A stretch of 16,018 bases of DNA, taken from NCBI RefSeq assembly GCF_052116585.1, contig NZ_JBQKKT010000038.1, positions 1 through 16,018 on the forward strand. The letters are read 5' to 3'. Origin of the DNA: Luteococcus sp052116585 (GTDB lineage: Bacteria; Actinomycetota; Actinomycetes; Propionibacteriales; Propionibacteriaceae). The notes beneath the pieces were generated by a model that was not told the DNA's origin, ran no database searches, and saw nothing but the letters and a program-made list of their open reading frames with translations. Below, piece after piece: positions 7,276-12,980 of this stretch. A program made the position numbers and the translations under genes. Positions within the stretch are counted from its first letter, which is position 1. Each line of letters begins with the position of its first letter.

Positions 7276-7502
7276 GAGAAGAGCTCGGCCGCCAGGTCGT
7301 CGCTGGAGATGGTCCCAAGATCACCACGACGGATCGCCTCGGCCTCACCGCGCAGCTGGTAGGCATACTCCAGCTCGTCGAGATGTTGCAGAAGGGCCTC
7401 GCGGACGTAGTAGGCGGCAGGTCGTCCAGTGGACGCGCTGAGGGCGTCCAGGCGATCCTTCACCTCGGCATCGACGCGGATGCTCACCACGGCTGTAGAC
7501 AT
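7272..7502 (-). CDS. relB: Ribbon-helix-helix antitoxin of the RelE module
   Basis: A 76-aa antitoxin. The N-terminal strand TAVVSIRVDAEVKDRLDALSASTGRPAAYYVREAL is a ribbon-helix-helix DNA-binding motif (about 2-36), followed by a coil-like linker (LDELEYAYQLRGEAEAIRRGD) and the acidic tail ISSDDLAAELFS that would wrap the toxin. The start at 7502 lies inside an 18-bp palindrome (7493-7510), and there is no Shine-Dalgarno. A TACGCT hexamer 6 nt upstream suggests leaderless transcription directly controlled by the palindrome. A longer reading from 7538 adds MPPGAGVAYAVY, which runs through the promoter and is rejected. Confidence 0.9.
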   Translation of the reverse strand: MSTAVVSIRVDAEVKDRLDALSASTGRPAAYYVREALLQHLDELEYAYQLRGEAEAIRRGDLGTISSDDLAAELFS

Positions 7503-7510
7503 GTATACAG
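7493..7510. promoter_or_regulatory. Operator palindrome covering the relB start codon
   Basis: CTGTAGACATGTATACAG is an inverted repeat with 16 of 18 positions matching, centred on CATG. The antitoxin ATG (7500-7502, minus strand) lies within it, and the candidate -10 (7509-7514) overlaps its edge. A ribbon-helix-helix dimer bound here would block both promoter and initiation site. Confidence 0.65.
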
Positions 7511-7523
7511 CGTAGGCGACACC

Positions 7524-7537
7524 TGCCCCCGGGGGCA
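7524..7537. repeat. Perfect 14-bp GC palindrome upstream of relB
   Basis: TGCCCCCGGGGGCA, in the 103-bp gap between relB and the YoeB-like gene. It could be part of a terminator for the upstream YefM-YoeB operon or a second regulatory site; the sequence does not decide. Confidence 0.5.
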
Positions 7538-7605
7538 ATCCGCGAACCCGCGCTACTCGGCGGATCAGTCGCCTTGCGCCTGGAGGATCGCGGTAGATCA
7601 GGTCG

Positions 7606-7863
7606 TCAGCTGTAGTGGAAGCGTGCCTGCAGGATGATCAGGTCGTCGCCGTCCACGAGGTAGACCAGTCGGTGCTCCTCGGTGATGCGGCGCGACCACG
7701 CGCCGGCGAGCATGTGGCGTAGGGGTTCCGGTTTGCCGATGCCTGATGTGGGGTCGCGAAGCGCGTCATCGATCAGGCGGTTGATGCGCTTGAGGTTCTG
7801 CCGGTCAGCGCTCAGCCAGTAGGTGTAATCGGCCCAACCGTTGGGGGTGAAGACGAGCCTCAT
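7606..7863 (-). CDS. yoeB: Txe/YoeB-family toxin (ribosome-dependent mRNA interferase)
   Basis: An 85-aa toxin that matches E. coli YoeB closely in length and key positions. Glu46 (GKPEPL), Arg65 (EHRLVY), His83 and Tyr84 (RFHYS) correspond to the known catalytic residues E46, R65, H83 and Y84. The N-terminal FTPNGWADYTYW and GIGKPEPLRHMLAGAWSRRITEEHRLVY segments are family hallmarks. It should cut mRNA in the ribosomal A site when free of its antitoxin. The start overlaps the antitoxin stop by 4 bp (ATGA). Confidence 0.95.
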   Translation of the reverse strand: MRLVFTPNGWADYTYWLSADRQNLKRINRLIDDALRDPTSGIGKPEPLRHMLAGAWSRRITEEHRLVYLVDGDDLIILQARFHYS

Positions 7864-8105
7864 CGTTCGAGGTCGTGCTGTTCGCGCTGACCGGCGCGGG
7901 CCTGCTGGAGGCTCTCGAGCAGGTGGCGAGCGTTGGCGGGGACGCGGAGCAGGTGAGCTGTCTCCTCCAGGGCGTCGTAGTCAGCTCGGGACATGAGGAC
8001 TGCGTCTCCGTTGCGCGAGGTGATCTCGACGGGCGCGCGGTCCTCGTTGACCTGCTGGATCAGCGGGAACAGGTTCTTGCGGGCCTCGGTGGCTGTGACG
8101 GCCAT
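7860..8105 (-). CDS. yefM: YefM-family antitoxin
   Basis: An 81-aa Phd/YefM antitoxin: AVTATEARKNLFPLIQQVNEDRAPVEITSRNGDAVLMSRADYDALEETAHLL (2-53) is the DNA-binding and dimer domain, and the remaining ~28 residues (ARHLLESLQQARAGQREQHDLE) form the YoeB-binding tail. The start at 8105 has a strong AAGGAGG 4 nt upstream, unlike the other antitoxins in the window; a long in-frame reading from 8282 has no family similarity before this Met. The promoter carries nested palindromes at 8124-8143. Confidence 0.94.
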   Translation of the reverse strand: MAVTATEARKNLFPLIQQVNEDRAPVEITSRNGDAVLMSRADYDALEETAHLLRVPANARHLLESLQQARAGQREQHDLER

Positions 8106-8123
8106 GGCGCCTCCTTCGACTTG

Positions 8124-8143
8124 TACTGGATCTGGTACCAGTA
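8124..8143. promoter_or_regulatory. Operator of the YefM-YoeB module
   Basis: TACTGG (8124-8129) and CCAGTA (8138-8143) form an inverted repeat, and a perfect 10-bp palindrome CTGGTACCAG (8132-8141) is nested on its right side. It lies 19-38 bp upstream of the yefM start, where YefM-type repressors bind in known systems. Confidence 0.65.
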
Positions 8144-8282
8144 TGCATGGAGAGAGCGGCGTTCCCAAACGAGCGCACATCGGCAGATGATCTATGTCAC
8201 GCGCACCAGGTGGAGGCTGCCTAGGGCCTCGGAGGAGCTGTTCCAGCGCGGTCGGGCGTGATGTTGAGCGGACCAGACTCAA

Positions 8283-8352
8283 GTGTCATTTTGGAGCGTT
8301 CAACACCCCCCGTTGGTGTCATCGAGTGTCATTTCCGCGGATTTGGTGGCAT
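8283..8352. repeat. Phased GTGTCAT direct repeats
   Basis: GTGTCAT occurs at 8283-8289, 8316-8322 and 8326-8332, and the variant GTGGCAT at 8346-8352. The offsets are 33, 10 and 20 bp, close to whole helical turns, so all copies face one side of the DNA. Three of the four are followed by TT. They lie immediately left of the DnaA-box cluster. The stretch 8144-8282 between the yefM operator and these repeats shows nothing recognisable. Confidence 0.55.
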
Positions 8353-8394
8353 TTCGGCCGTCGCCGGACAACAACCTCAACCACACATTGAGAG

Positions 8395-8600
8395 TTATCC
8401 ACAGGTTTGTCCACGGGTGGGGACAACTACATGGATGGAATTCCACAGCTGTGAGTAACCCTGTGGACAAGTCAGCGCTAGTCAGGTGGACATCGGGGCT
8501 GTGGATCGCCATTCACGCCTGTGGAGGCGGCTGTTGGTCAAGTTGGGAATCGAGGGTTTGGTCGAGAGTTGCGCACCGGCTGGGAGCTTTGTGTGGACAA
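8395..8600. other. DnaA-box cluster, origin-like or DnaA-titration region
   Basis: Perfect DnaA boxes (consensus TTRTCCACA) are at 8395-8403 (plus, TTATCCACA), 8462-8470 (minus) and 8592-8600 (minus, TTGTCCACA). One-mismatch boxes are at 8407-8415 (plus) and 8418-8426 (minus), facing each other. Two-mismatch boxes are at 8450-8458, 8485-8493, 8500-8508 and, outside the cluster, 8780-8788. From 8395 to 8485 successive starts are 12, 11, 32, 12 and 23 bp apart, near multiples of a helical turn. A slightly AT-richer patch with two TAGAT (8611-8629) follows. No protein-coding gene is credible from 8106 to 8836. Without dnaA, dnaN or a rep gene nearby, I cannot tell a chromosomal origin from a titration or regulatory cluster. 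Confidence 0.6.
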
Positions 8601-8716
8601 CGCTGTGGTATAGATCATCCGTCATAGATTGTGGGTGGGGCTGTGCGTGCGGCGTCGGGCCACTGTGGGTGCGCCCGGACCTTCACTCCACAAGGAAAGT
8701 TTCCTCGTGAACAAGG

Positions 8717-8753
8717 CGAACCGCCCCGTCCCGCAAGGGGATGGGGCGGTTCG
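8717..8753 (-). terminator. Strong terminator hairpin downstream of the DinB-fold gene
   Basis: Arms 8717-8732 and 8738-8753 form a 16-bp stem containing one G-U pair around a 5-nt GCAAG loop. It lies 84 bp beyond the minus-strand gene ending at 8837. It separates that gene from the DnaA-box region. No T-tract is present. A small GGAAA-G-TTTCC palindrome is at 8695-8705. Confidence 0.75.
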
Positions 8754-8836
8754 GAATACCCACAACGGGCCACGAGCCCTGTGGATGGCGGTCCAGGGGC
8801 CCGCTGATCACGTCAGGGGCGGCCGGCAGCCGTCGG

Positions 8837-9292
8837 TCAGCGGCCGCTGGCCAGCAGGTCGCGGGTGACCTCGGCATGGCCCAGGTGCTGACAGACCTCC
8901 TCGAAGACGTGCATCAGCACGCCGTGGCAGCTCACCAGCCATGGCTCGATGCGCCCGGCCGGCTTGTTGGCGGGCACCGCGTGGTCGTCGACGGAGCGCA
9001 CATCGGTCTCGAAGCGCTCGCGCTCGACGGCCGCGCGCTCCAGCAGTTCCGCGACGGAACCGGAGGCGGAGAACTCGCCCTCGCGGTCACGCTCCACCTC
9101 GACGCCACGGTTGGTGGTGCAGCTCCAGTAGCGCATCATCCCCAACACGTGGGTGCCGATCCCGTACAGCGAGTTGGCCCCTTCCAGATCCGGTCGACGG
9201 TTGGCGGTCTCGTCGTCGACTCCACCGATCAGGGCGAAGAGTTCGTCGAACTTGCCCAGGGTGAACTCGAGCAGGATCCGGTCTGTGGCCAT
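8837..9292 (-). CDS. DinB-superfamily (DUF664-like) four-helix protein
   Basis: A 151-aa protein of the DinB/YfiT metal-binding four-helix-bundle superfamily. Candidate metal ligands are His48 (GIGTHVLGMMRYW) and the H..H pair His136 and His139 in EEVCQHLGHAEVTRDLL, which is the DUF664 signature. In actinobacteria several such proteins are mycothiol- or other thiol-dependent transferases, but the substrate here is unknown. The ATG at 9292 has AAGGAG about 9 nt upstream. It follows the iclR-like gene by 64 bp in the same direction, and three 21-bp repeats fill that gap, the last abutting its ribosome binding site. Confidence 0.85.
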   Translation of the reverse strand: MATDRILLEFTLGKFDELFALIGGVDDETANRRPDLEGANSLYGIGTHVLGMMRYWSCTTNRGVEVERDREGEFSASGSVAELLERAAVERERFETDVRSVDDHAVPANKPAGRIEPWLVSCHGVLMHVFEEVCQHLGHAEVTRDLLASGR

Positions 9293-9307
9293 GGGGGTGT
9301 GCTCCTT

Positions 9308-9370
9308 GTGGTCTTCAGCTGTCGCGAGGTGGTCTTCAACTGCGACGACGTGGTCATCAACTGTGGCGGC
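9308..9370. repeat. Three 21-bp tandem repeats, candidate operator array for the DinB gene
   Basis: Units 9308-9328, 9329-9349 and 9350-9370. Each begins with a conserved 14-bp core (GTGGTCTTCAGCTG, GTGGTCTTCAACTG, GTGGTCATCAACTG on plus), followed by 7 variable bases. The 21-bp period equals two helical turns. The array spans the iclR stop codon and ends beside the AAGGAG of the downstream gene. A conserved core with free spacers suggests protein binding rather than simple slippage. Confidence 0.75.
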
Positions 9371-10139
9371 GAAGTGCTCTCAGACGGGCGGCGTACGCCT
9401 TGGTGGCCTCGCCGCAGACCGCTCTCAGCGCGGGTGCCATGTTACGTGGATCGTAGTTGGCCGTGGGTCCCGACACCGACATTGCGGCCACCGGGGCCCC
9501 CGTCGGAGACATGATGGGCGCGGCGACGCAGACCAGCCCCATCCGGATCTCCTCCCTGTCGTAGGCCACTCCCTCGGTCCGGACGCGGGCCAAATCCTCG
9601 CGCAGCGCCCCGGGATTCGTGATGGTCCGGGCCGTCCAAGGAGCGAGATCGCCAGCCAGGATCTGGTCGGCCAGCGCGGGATTGTAGGCGATCATCGCCT
9701 TGCCGACGGCGGTGCAGTAGGCGGGAATCCTGCCGCCGATGCGCGAGGGAGCGGGCACGTGCTGCAGTCCGTGGAGCTTGTTCAGGTAGACCACATTGGG
9801 ACCGTCCAGCACTGCCAGGTGCACCGTCTGACGCGTCCGCTCGTACAGGTGGGCCAGGAAGGGGGTGAACGTGTCGCGCACCAGGTCCGTCTCCGGCATT
9901 GTCACCGGGGCAGCCAGCTCGTGCAGCATCGGGCCCAGCCGATAGTTGGTTCCTGCGCGCTCCACGGCGCCATTGCGCTCCAGCGTACCCAGCAGTCGGA
10001 AGGCCGTCGACTTGCTCAGGTCGGCCCGTCGGGCGAGCTCACTGACGCCCACTCCCACCGCCGCGTCATTGCCGAATGCGGTCAGCAGGGCCAAAGCCTT
10101 GTCCACAGCCGTCCTGGTGTCGCGCTCACCGGTCGCCAT
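9357..10139 (-). CDS. IclR-family transcriptional regulator
   Basis: A 260-aa regulator. The N-terminal winged helix-turn-helix spans about 10-70: AVDKALALLTAF, VSELARRADLSKSTAFRLLGTLERNGAVER, YRLGPML. The C-terminal effector-binding GAF-like domain spans about 80-250, with NVVYLNKLHG, GGRIPAYCTAVGKAMIAY and PVAAMSVSGP, all typical of IclR proteins. The ligand is unknown. The start at 10139 is supported by GGAGGAG 7 nt upstream; the longer reading from 10184 lacks this. The DinB-fold gene downstream is the likely co-transcribed or regulated partner. A perfect DnaA box happens to lie in its 5' coding part (10099-10107). Confidence 0.92.
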   Translation of the reverse strand: MATGERDTRTAVDKALALLTAFGNDAAVGVGVSELARRADLSKSTAFRLLGTLERNGAVERAGTNYRLGPMLHELAAPVTMPETDLVRDTFTPFLAHLYERTRQTVHLAVLDGPNVVYLNKLHGLQHVPAPSRIGGRIPAYCTAVGKAMIAYNPALADQILAGDLAPWTARTITNPGALREDLARVRTEGVAYDREEIRMGLVCVAAPIMSPTGAPVAAMSVSGPTANYDPRNMAPALRAVCGEATKAYAARLRALRRHS

Positions 10140-10232
10140 TGTCTGCTCCTCCCAGGCGTGTCGTCCTCGACGTGCCCGTCCCATCGATCCTAGTCCGCGC
10201 GTCGTGGCTTGTCAGGGTGCCTCGATGCGGGA

Positions 10233-10264
10233 CGTCCCCCGGAGCCTGACGGCACCGGGGGACG
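10233..10264 (-). terminator. Terminator of the subtilase gene
   Basis: A perfect 10-bp stem CGTCCCCCGG / CCGGGGGACG is extended inward, after an A-A mismatch, by GCC/GGC around a TGAC loop. It begins 23 bp beyond the stop at 10287. A second short inverted repeat TCACTGA-GGA-TCAGTGA (10277-10293) covers the stop codon itself. Confidence 0.85.
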
Positions 10265-10286
10265 CGAATCGTCACATCACTGAGGA

Positions 10287-12416
10287 TCAGTGAATCACGA
10301 GATCGTCGACGAAGAAGTTCGTCGCGAAGACCCAGTCCTCCGACGAGCTGAGCTCCAGCGTGACGGTCTTTCCAGCCCAGGCGGAGATGTCAGCGGTCTG
10401 CTGCATCCAGCGGCCCTGACCGGTGCGGTTCGAGGCGCTGGCGATCTCCTGGCCATCGATCCGGACGCGCAGCAGGTCCACCGAGCGGAAGTGGATCTCC
10501 CGGCCGGTCACCTGCAGCCAGTACTCCAGCGTGGTGGCATCCGCGGGGATGGTCACCTGCTGGGTGACGGTGCGCGACTCGGGGCGACCCTTGCCGCCCA
10601 GCCACAGGACACCCTTGCCCGAATGGGCGGGAGCCTGACCGCTGGTGGTGATGGCGCCGGTGGGATCATCCCAGCCAGCGGCCTCCTCGAAGCCGCCATT
10701 GGACAGGACACCGACGGTCTCCTCGGGAACCGGGATGCGGACCGGGTCAGGCGACGGAGTGGGCGTCGGGGTGCTGGTGGGCGACGTGGTTGCCGTCGGG
10801 GTGCTCGTCGGCGTTGCGGTCGGGTACGGAGCCGGGTAGCGCGTCGGGTACGGCGCGGGGTAGCGCGTCGGCGTGGCAGTGGGCGAGACGCTCGGCTGCG
10901 GCGTGGCGGTCGGCGACGTGATCGGCTCCGGGTAGCGGGTCGGCGCGGGCTCCGGGGTCGGGGTCGTGCTGGGGGTCGGGGAGGCCGTCGGCTGCGGGGC
11001 GGGGGCGCCATTGGCGACCGCCTTCACCGCTGCCGTGGCGTCCACCAGGCCAGCTCCGCAACCCACGGTGCAACCGCCGGGCAGCGGACGAGCCGTGTCC
11101 TTCAGCGTCTGCTCGATCTGCGCGGGGGTCAGGCCGGGATTGGCCGACTTCATCAGCGCCACCACACCGGCGACGTGCGGCGAGGCCATGCTGGTGCCCT
11201 GCATGAAGTCGTAGGAACCAGAGGTGGGCTTGCGGTCACCGGCATTGACGGTGGACAGCACGCCGGCCTCGCGGCCCAGCTGGGTGTTGCCGCCGGGGGC
11301 GGTGACGTCGATCGTGCGGCCGTAGTTGGAGTAGTAGGCCAGGTTGCCGTCCGGTCCTACCGAGGCCACGTTGATCACATTGCTGCAGTTGGCCGGGCTG
11401 ACCACCGAGGCATCGCGGTTCTCATTGCCGGCGGCCACGACGATGCTGACGCCCTTGCGGGTCAGCGTGTTGATCGCATCCTGGAAGGCGCCGGCGCAGC
11501 TGCCGTCGCCGCCCAGGCTCATGTTGATGACGCTGGCGGGATTGGGGTTCGCGGGCACGCCATCCACGCGCTCGCCACCCGACCAGAGCATCGCGTCGAT
11601 GATGTCGGAGGTGAAGCCGCCGCAGTGGCCCAGGGCGCGCGCCATGAAGACGTCGGCGTCGCCGGCCACACCAGCCACGCCGGTGCCGTTGTTGGTCTTG
11701 GCGGCGATCGTGCCGGCCACGTGGGTGCCGTGCCAGGACGACGGAAGGAAGCGTCCGGTGGGATTGCAGCGGGTGTCGGTGGCCTCGCTCCAGTCACCGG
11801 CATCGGTCGGGTCGGCATCCCGCCCGTCGCCGTCACGGGCGCGGGTTGGGTCGCTGGCGAAGTCGTAGCCGGTGGCCGGGGTCAGGTCCGGGTGCTGCGT
11901 GATGCCGCTGTCCACGACGCCGACCGTGACGCCCTTGCCGGTGGCGATGTCCAGCGCGCCGGGCAGGCGAATGCTGGTGGAGTCATCGGTGTAGTGCCAC
12001 TGCTGACCCGTCATCGGGTCGCTGGGCGTGCCGGTGGCGTACATGATGCGGTCCACCTCGACGCGCGCGACGCCCTCCTGCTGCTGCATCTGGGTCAGGA
12101 ACTCGCCCACCTTGTCCGCGGGGACGGGCTCGTCGAGGCGCAGCACGCTGGCGCCGCTGGCCAGCGTGCGGCTGCCGTAGAGCTTGCGGTCGTAGCGCTC
12201 GATGATGCCGTCGACGCGCGACGTGCGAGTCTGCTCGTCGCTGGTGCGCATGGTGCTGTCATAGGTGACGATGAACTGGGTGGCGTTGGCCTCGGCTGCA
12301 CTGGCCGGGGCGCTGGGCGAAGCCGTCTCGGCGAGGGCGGGCGTGGTGCTGGCGAGGGAACTCGCCAGTAGCGCGCCGCCCAGTGCCAGGGCCACCGTGC
12401 TGCGGGTGCGGAACAT
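10287..12416 (-). CDS. Secreted subtilisin-like serine protease (S8 family) with C-terminal beta-sandwich
   Basis: A 709-aa exported protease. Residues 1-29 form a signal peptide (FRTRSTVALALGGALLASSLA, cut near ALA). Residues ~46-128 are an I9-type inhibitor propeptide (TQFIVTYD...). The S8 catalytic domain (~140-465) has Asp169 (VVDSG), His229 (HGTHVAGT), oxyanion Asn331 (AAGNEN) and Ser409 (GTSMASPHVAG), so it should be active. Residues ~470-560 are a Pro/Thr linker with an 8-residue PTRYPAPY unit repeated at 516-531. Residues ~568-709 resemble a jelly-roll or carbohydrate-binding-like domain (SNGGFEEAAGWDDP, FFVDDLVI). The start at 12416 has AAAGG 8 nt upstream. The linker recalls that of the CAP-domain protein at 2333-3517, as if both work at the cell surface (inference). 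Confidence 0.93.
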   Translation of the reverse strand: MFRTRSTVALALGGALLASSLASTTPALAETASPSAPASAAEANATQFIVTYDSTMRTSDEQTRTSRVDGIIERYDRKLYGSRTLASGASVLRLDEPVPADKVGEFLTQMQQQEGVARVEVDRIMYATGTPSDPMTGQQWHYTDDSTSIRLPGALDIATGKGVTVGVVDSGITQHPDLTPATGYDFASDPTRARDGDGRDADPTDAGDWSEATDTRCNPTGRFLPSSWHGTHVAGTIAAKTNNGTGVAGVAGDADVFMARALGHCGGFTSDIIDAMLWSGGERVDGVPANPNPASVINMSLGGDGSCAGAFQDAINTLTRKGVSIVVAAGNENRDASVVSPANCSNVINVASVGPDGNLAYYSNYGRTIDVTAPGGNTQLGREAGVLSTVNAGDRKPTSGSYDFMQGTSMASPHVAGVVALMKSANPGLTPAQIEQTLKDTARPLPGGCTVGCGAGLVDATAAVKAVANGAPAPQPTASPTPSTTPTPEPAPTRYPEPITSPTATPQPSVSPTATPTRYPAPYPTRYPAPYPTATPTSTPTATTSPTSTPTPTPSPDPVRIPVPEETVGVLSNGGFEEAAGWDDPTGAITTSGQAPAHSGKGVLWLGGKGRPESRTVTQQVTIPADATTLEYWLQVTGREIHFRSVDLLRVRIDGQEIASASNRTGQGRWMQQTADISAWAGKTVTLELSSSEDWVFATNFFVDDLVIH

Positions 12417-12508
12417 GGTTGGTGCCTTTCGATCCACGTGGGGAGCGGAAGCCCCCGGGAACGGGAGCGTGGACACCATAACTGAGAATTTACTGTTGGT
12501 TTTGTGAA

Positions 12509-12529
12509 CATAGTTAATGTAAAACTATG
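12509..12529. promoter_or_regulatory. Operator-like inverted repeat upstream of the subtilase
   Basis: Perfect 7-bp arms CATAGTT and AACTATG around 7 nt AATGTAA, about 95 bp upstream of the protease start. The stretch is conspicuously AT-rich for this genome, which fits a promoter region. Symmetry and length are typical of a dimeric regulator site. Confidence 0.55.
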
Positions 12530-12570
12530 AATCACGACAGATTCTTTTGTTTTCCCCTTGGTGGTTGAGA

Positions 12571-12614
12571 TTCACGATTCACCGGACTCTGGGCTCTTTC
12601 ACGGTGAATTTCAC
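12571..12614. promoter_or_regulatory. Cluster of TTCAC/GTGAA half-sites
   Basis: TTCAC occurs at 12571-12575, 12578-12582, 12598-12602 and 12610-12614, with the inverse GTGAA at 12604-12608. The last three make overlapping palindromes TTCAC-G-GTGAA-T-TTCAC. Another GTGAA is at 12504-12508. They lie ~155-200 bp upstream of the subtilase and may be activator sites. The remainder of 12417-12798 has no credible gene. Confidence 0.35.
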
Positions 12615-12798
12615 ACCAATTGCCGCTTGGTAAGGCAAGAGAGTGCTGAAAGCTACGTTCTGACTGTGGTCAGGGCTGGGACGAGCGCCGGTGGCTCAGG
12701 ACGTTACCCGTGGCGCGTGATGGCCACTCAAGTCCCGTGAATTGTGGACACGGAAATTTCCGGAAAACCGAGGTCTCTTTGGTTGTGGGGACGTGGAT

Positions 12799-12827
12799 CG
12801 GCCCTCGCGACGGGTGCGCGAGGGCCG
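12799..12827 (-). terminator. Strong hairpin downstream of cysE
   Basis: A perfect 11-bp stem CGGCCCTCGCG / CGCGAGGGCCG with a 7-nt loop. It lies about 120 bp past the cysE stop, beyond the tandem repeats, and is probably the terminator of cysE. There is no T-tract. Confidence 0.75.
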
Positions 12828-12841
12828 AGACGTGGTGGGGA

Positions 12842-12980
12842 TCAGGAGGTCCAGACCGGATCCCCGATGGACTCCGTCAGGAGGTCCAGGCTGGATCCCT
12901 GATGGACTCCGTCAGGAGGTCCAGGCTGGATCCCCGATGGACTCCGTCAGGAGGTCCAGGCTGGATCCCTGTGTGATTCC
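12842..12980. repeat. 35-bp tandem repeat, four copies, overlapping the cysE 3' end
   Basis: Units start at 12842, 12877, 12912 and 12947, the last one diverging after about 25 bp. Each begins TCAGGAGGTCCAG and contains GGATCC. Each of the three unit junctions can fold as TGGACTCC-GTCA-GGAG(g)TCCA (first at 12868-12888), a hairpin with one bulged G. The unit length is not a multiple of 3, so a long coding reading on plus through the array is not credible. The stop codon and last codons of cysE lie in the fourth copy. Confidence 0.9.

Noticed and set aside
8283..8627. A 114-codon open frame on plus in the DnaA-box region
   Set aside because: Trp/Ser/His-rich, no homology recognised, poor third-position GC bias, and it crosses the box cluster.
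8741..9514. A 257-codon open frame on plus over the DinB gene with a VVF-type 7-residue repeat
   Set aside because: The repeat is simply the 21-bp DNA array read in frame, and the minus strand encodes a recognisable DinB-fold protein.
10099..10107. Perfect DnaA box inside iclR
   Set aside because: It is isolated and within coding sequence (it encodes part of the N-terminal region), so chance is likely. It is noted only as background for the cluster at 8395-8600.
10290..12371. A 693-codon open frame on plus across the subtilase gene
   Set aside because: Low-complexity Gly/Arg composition and no family. The minus strand has all subtilisin catalytic motifs.
12842..12980. Possible CRISPR array
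   Set aside because: The 35-bp units are contiguous with no spacers, and no cas gene is near.
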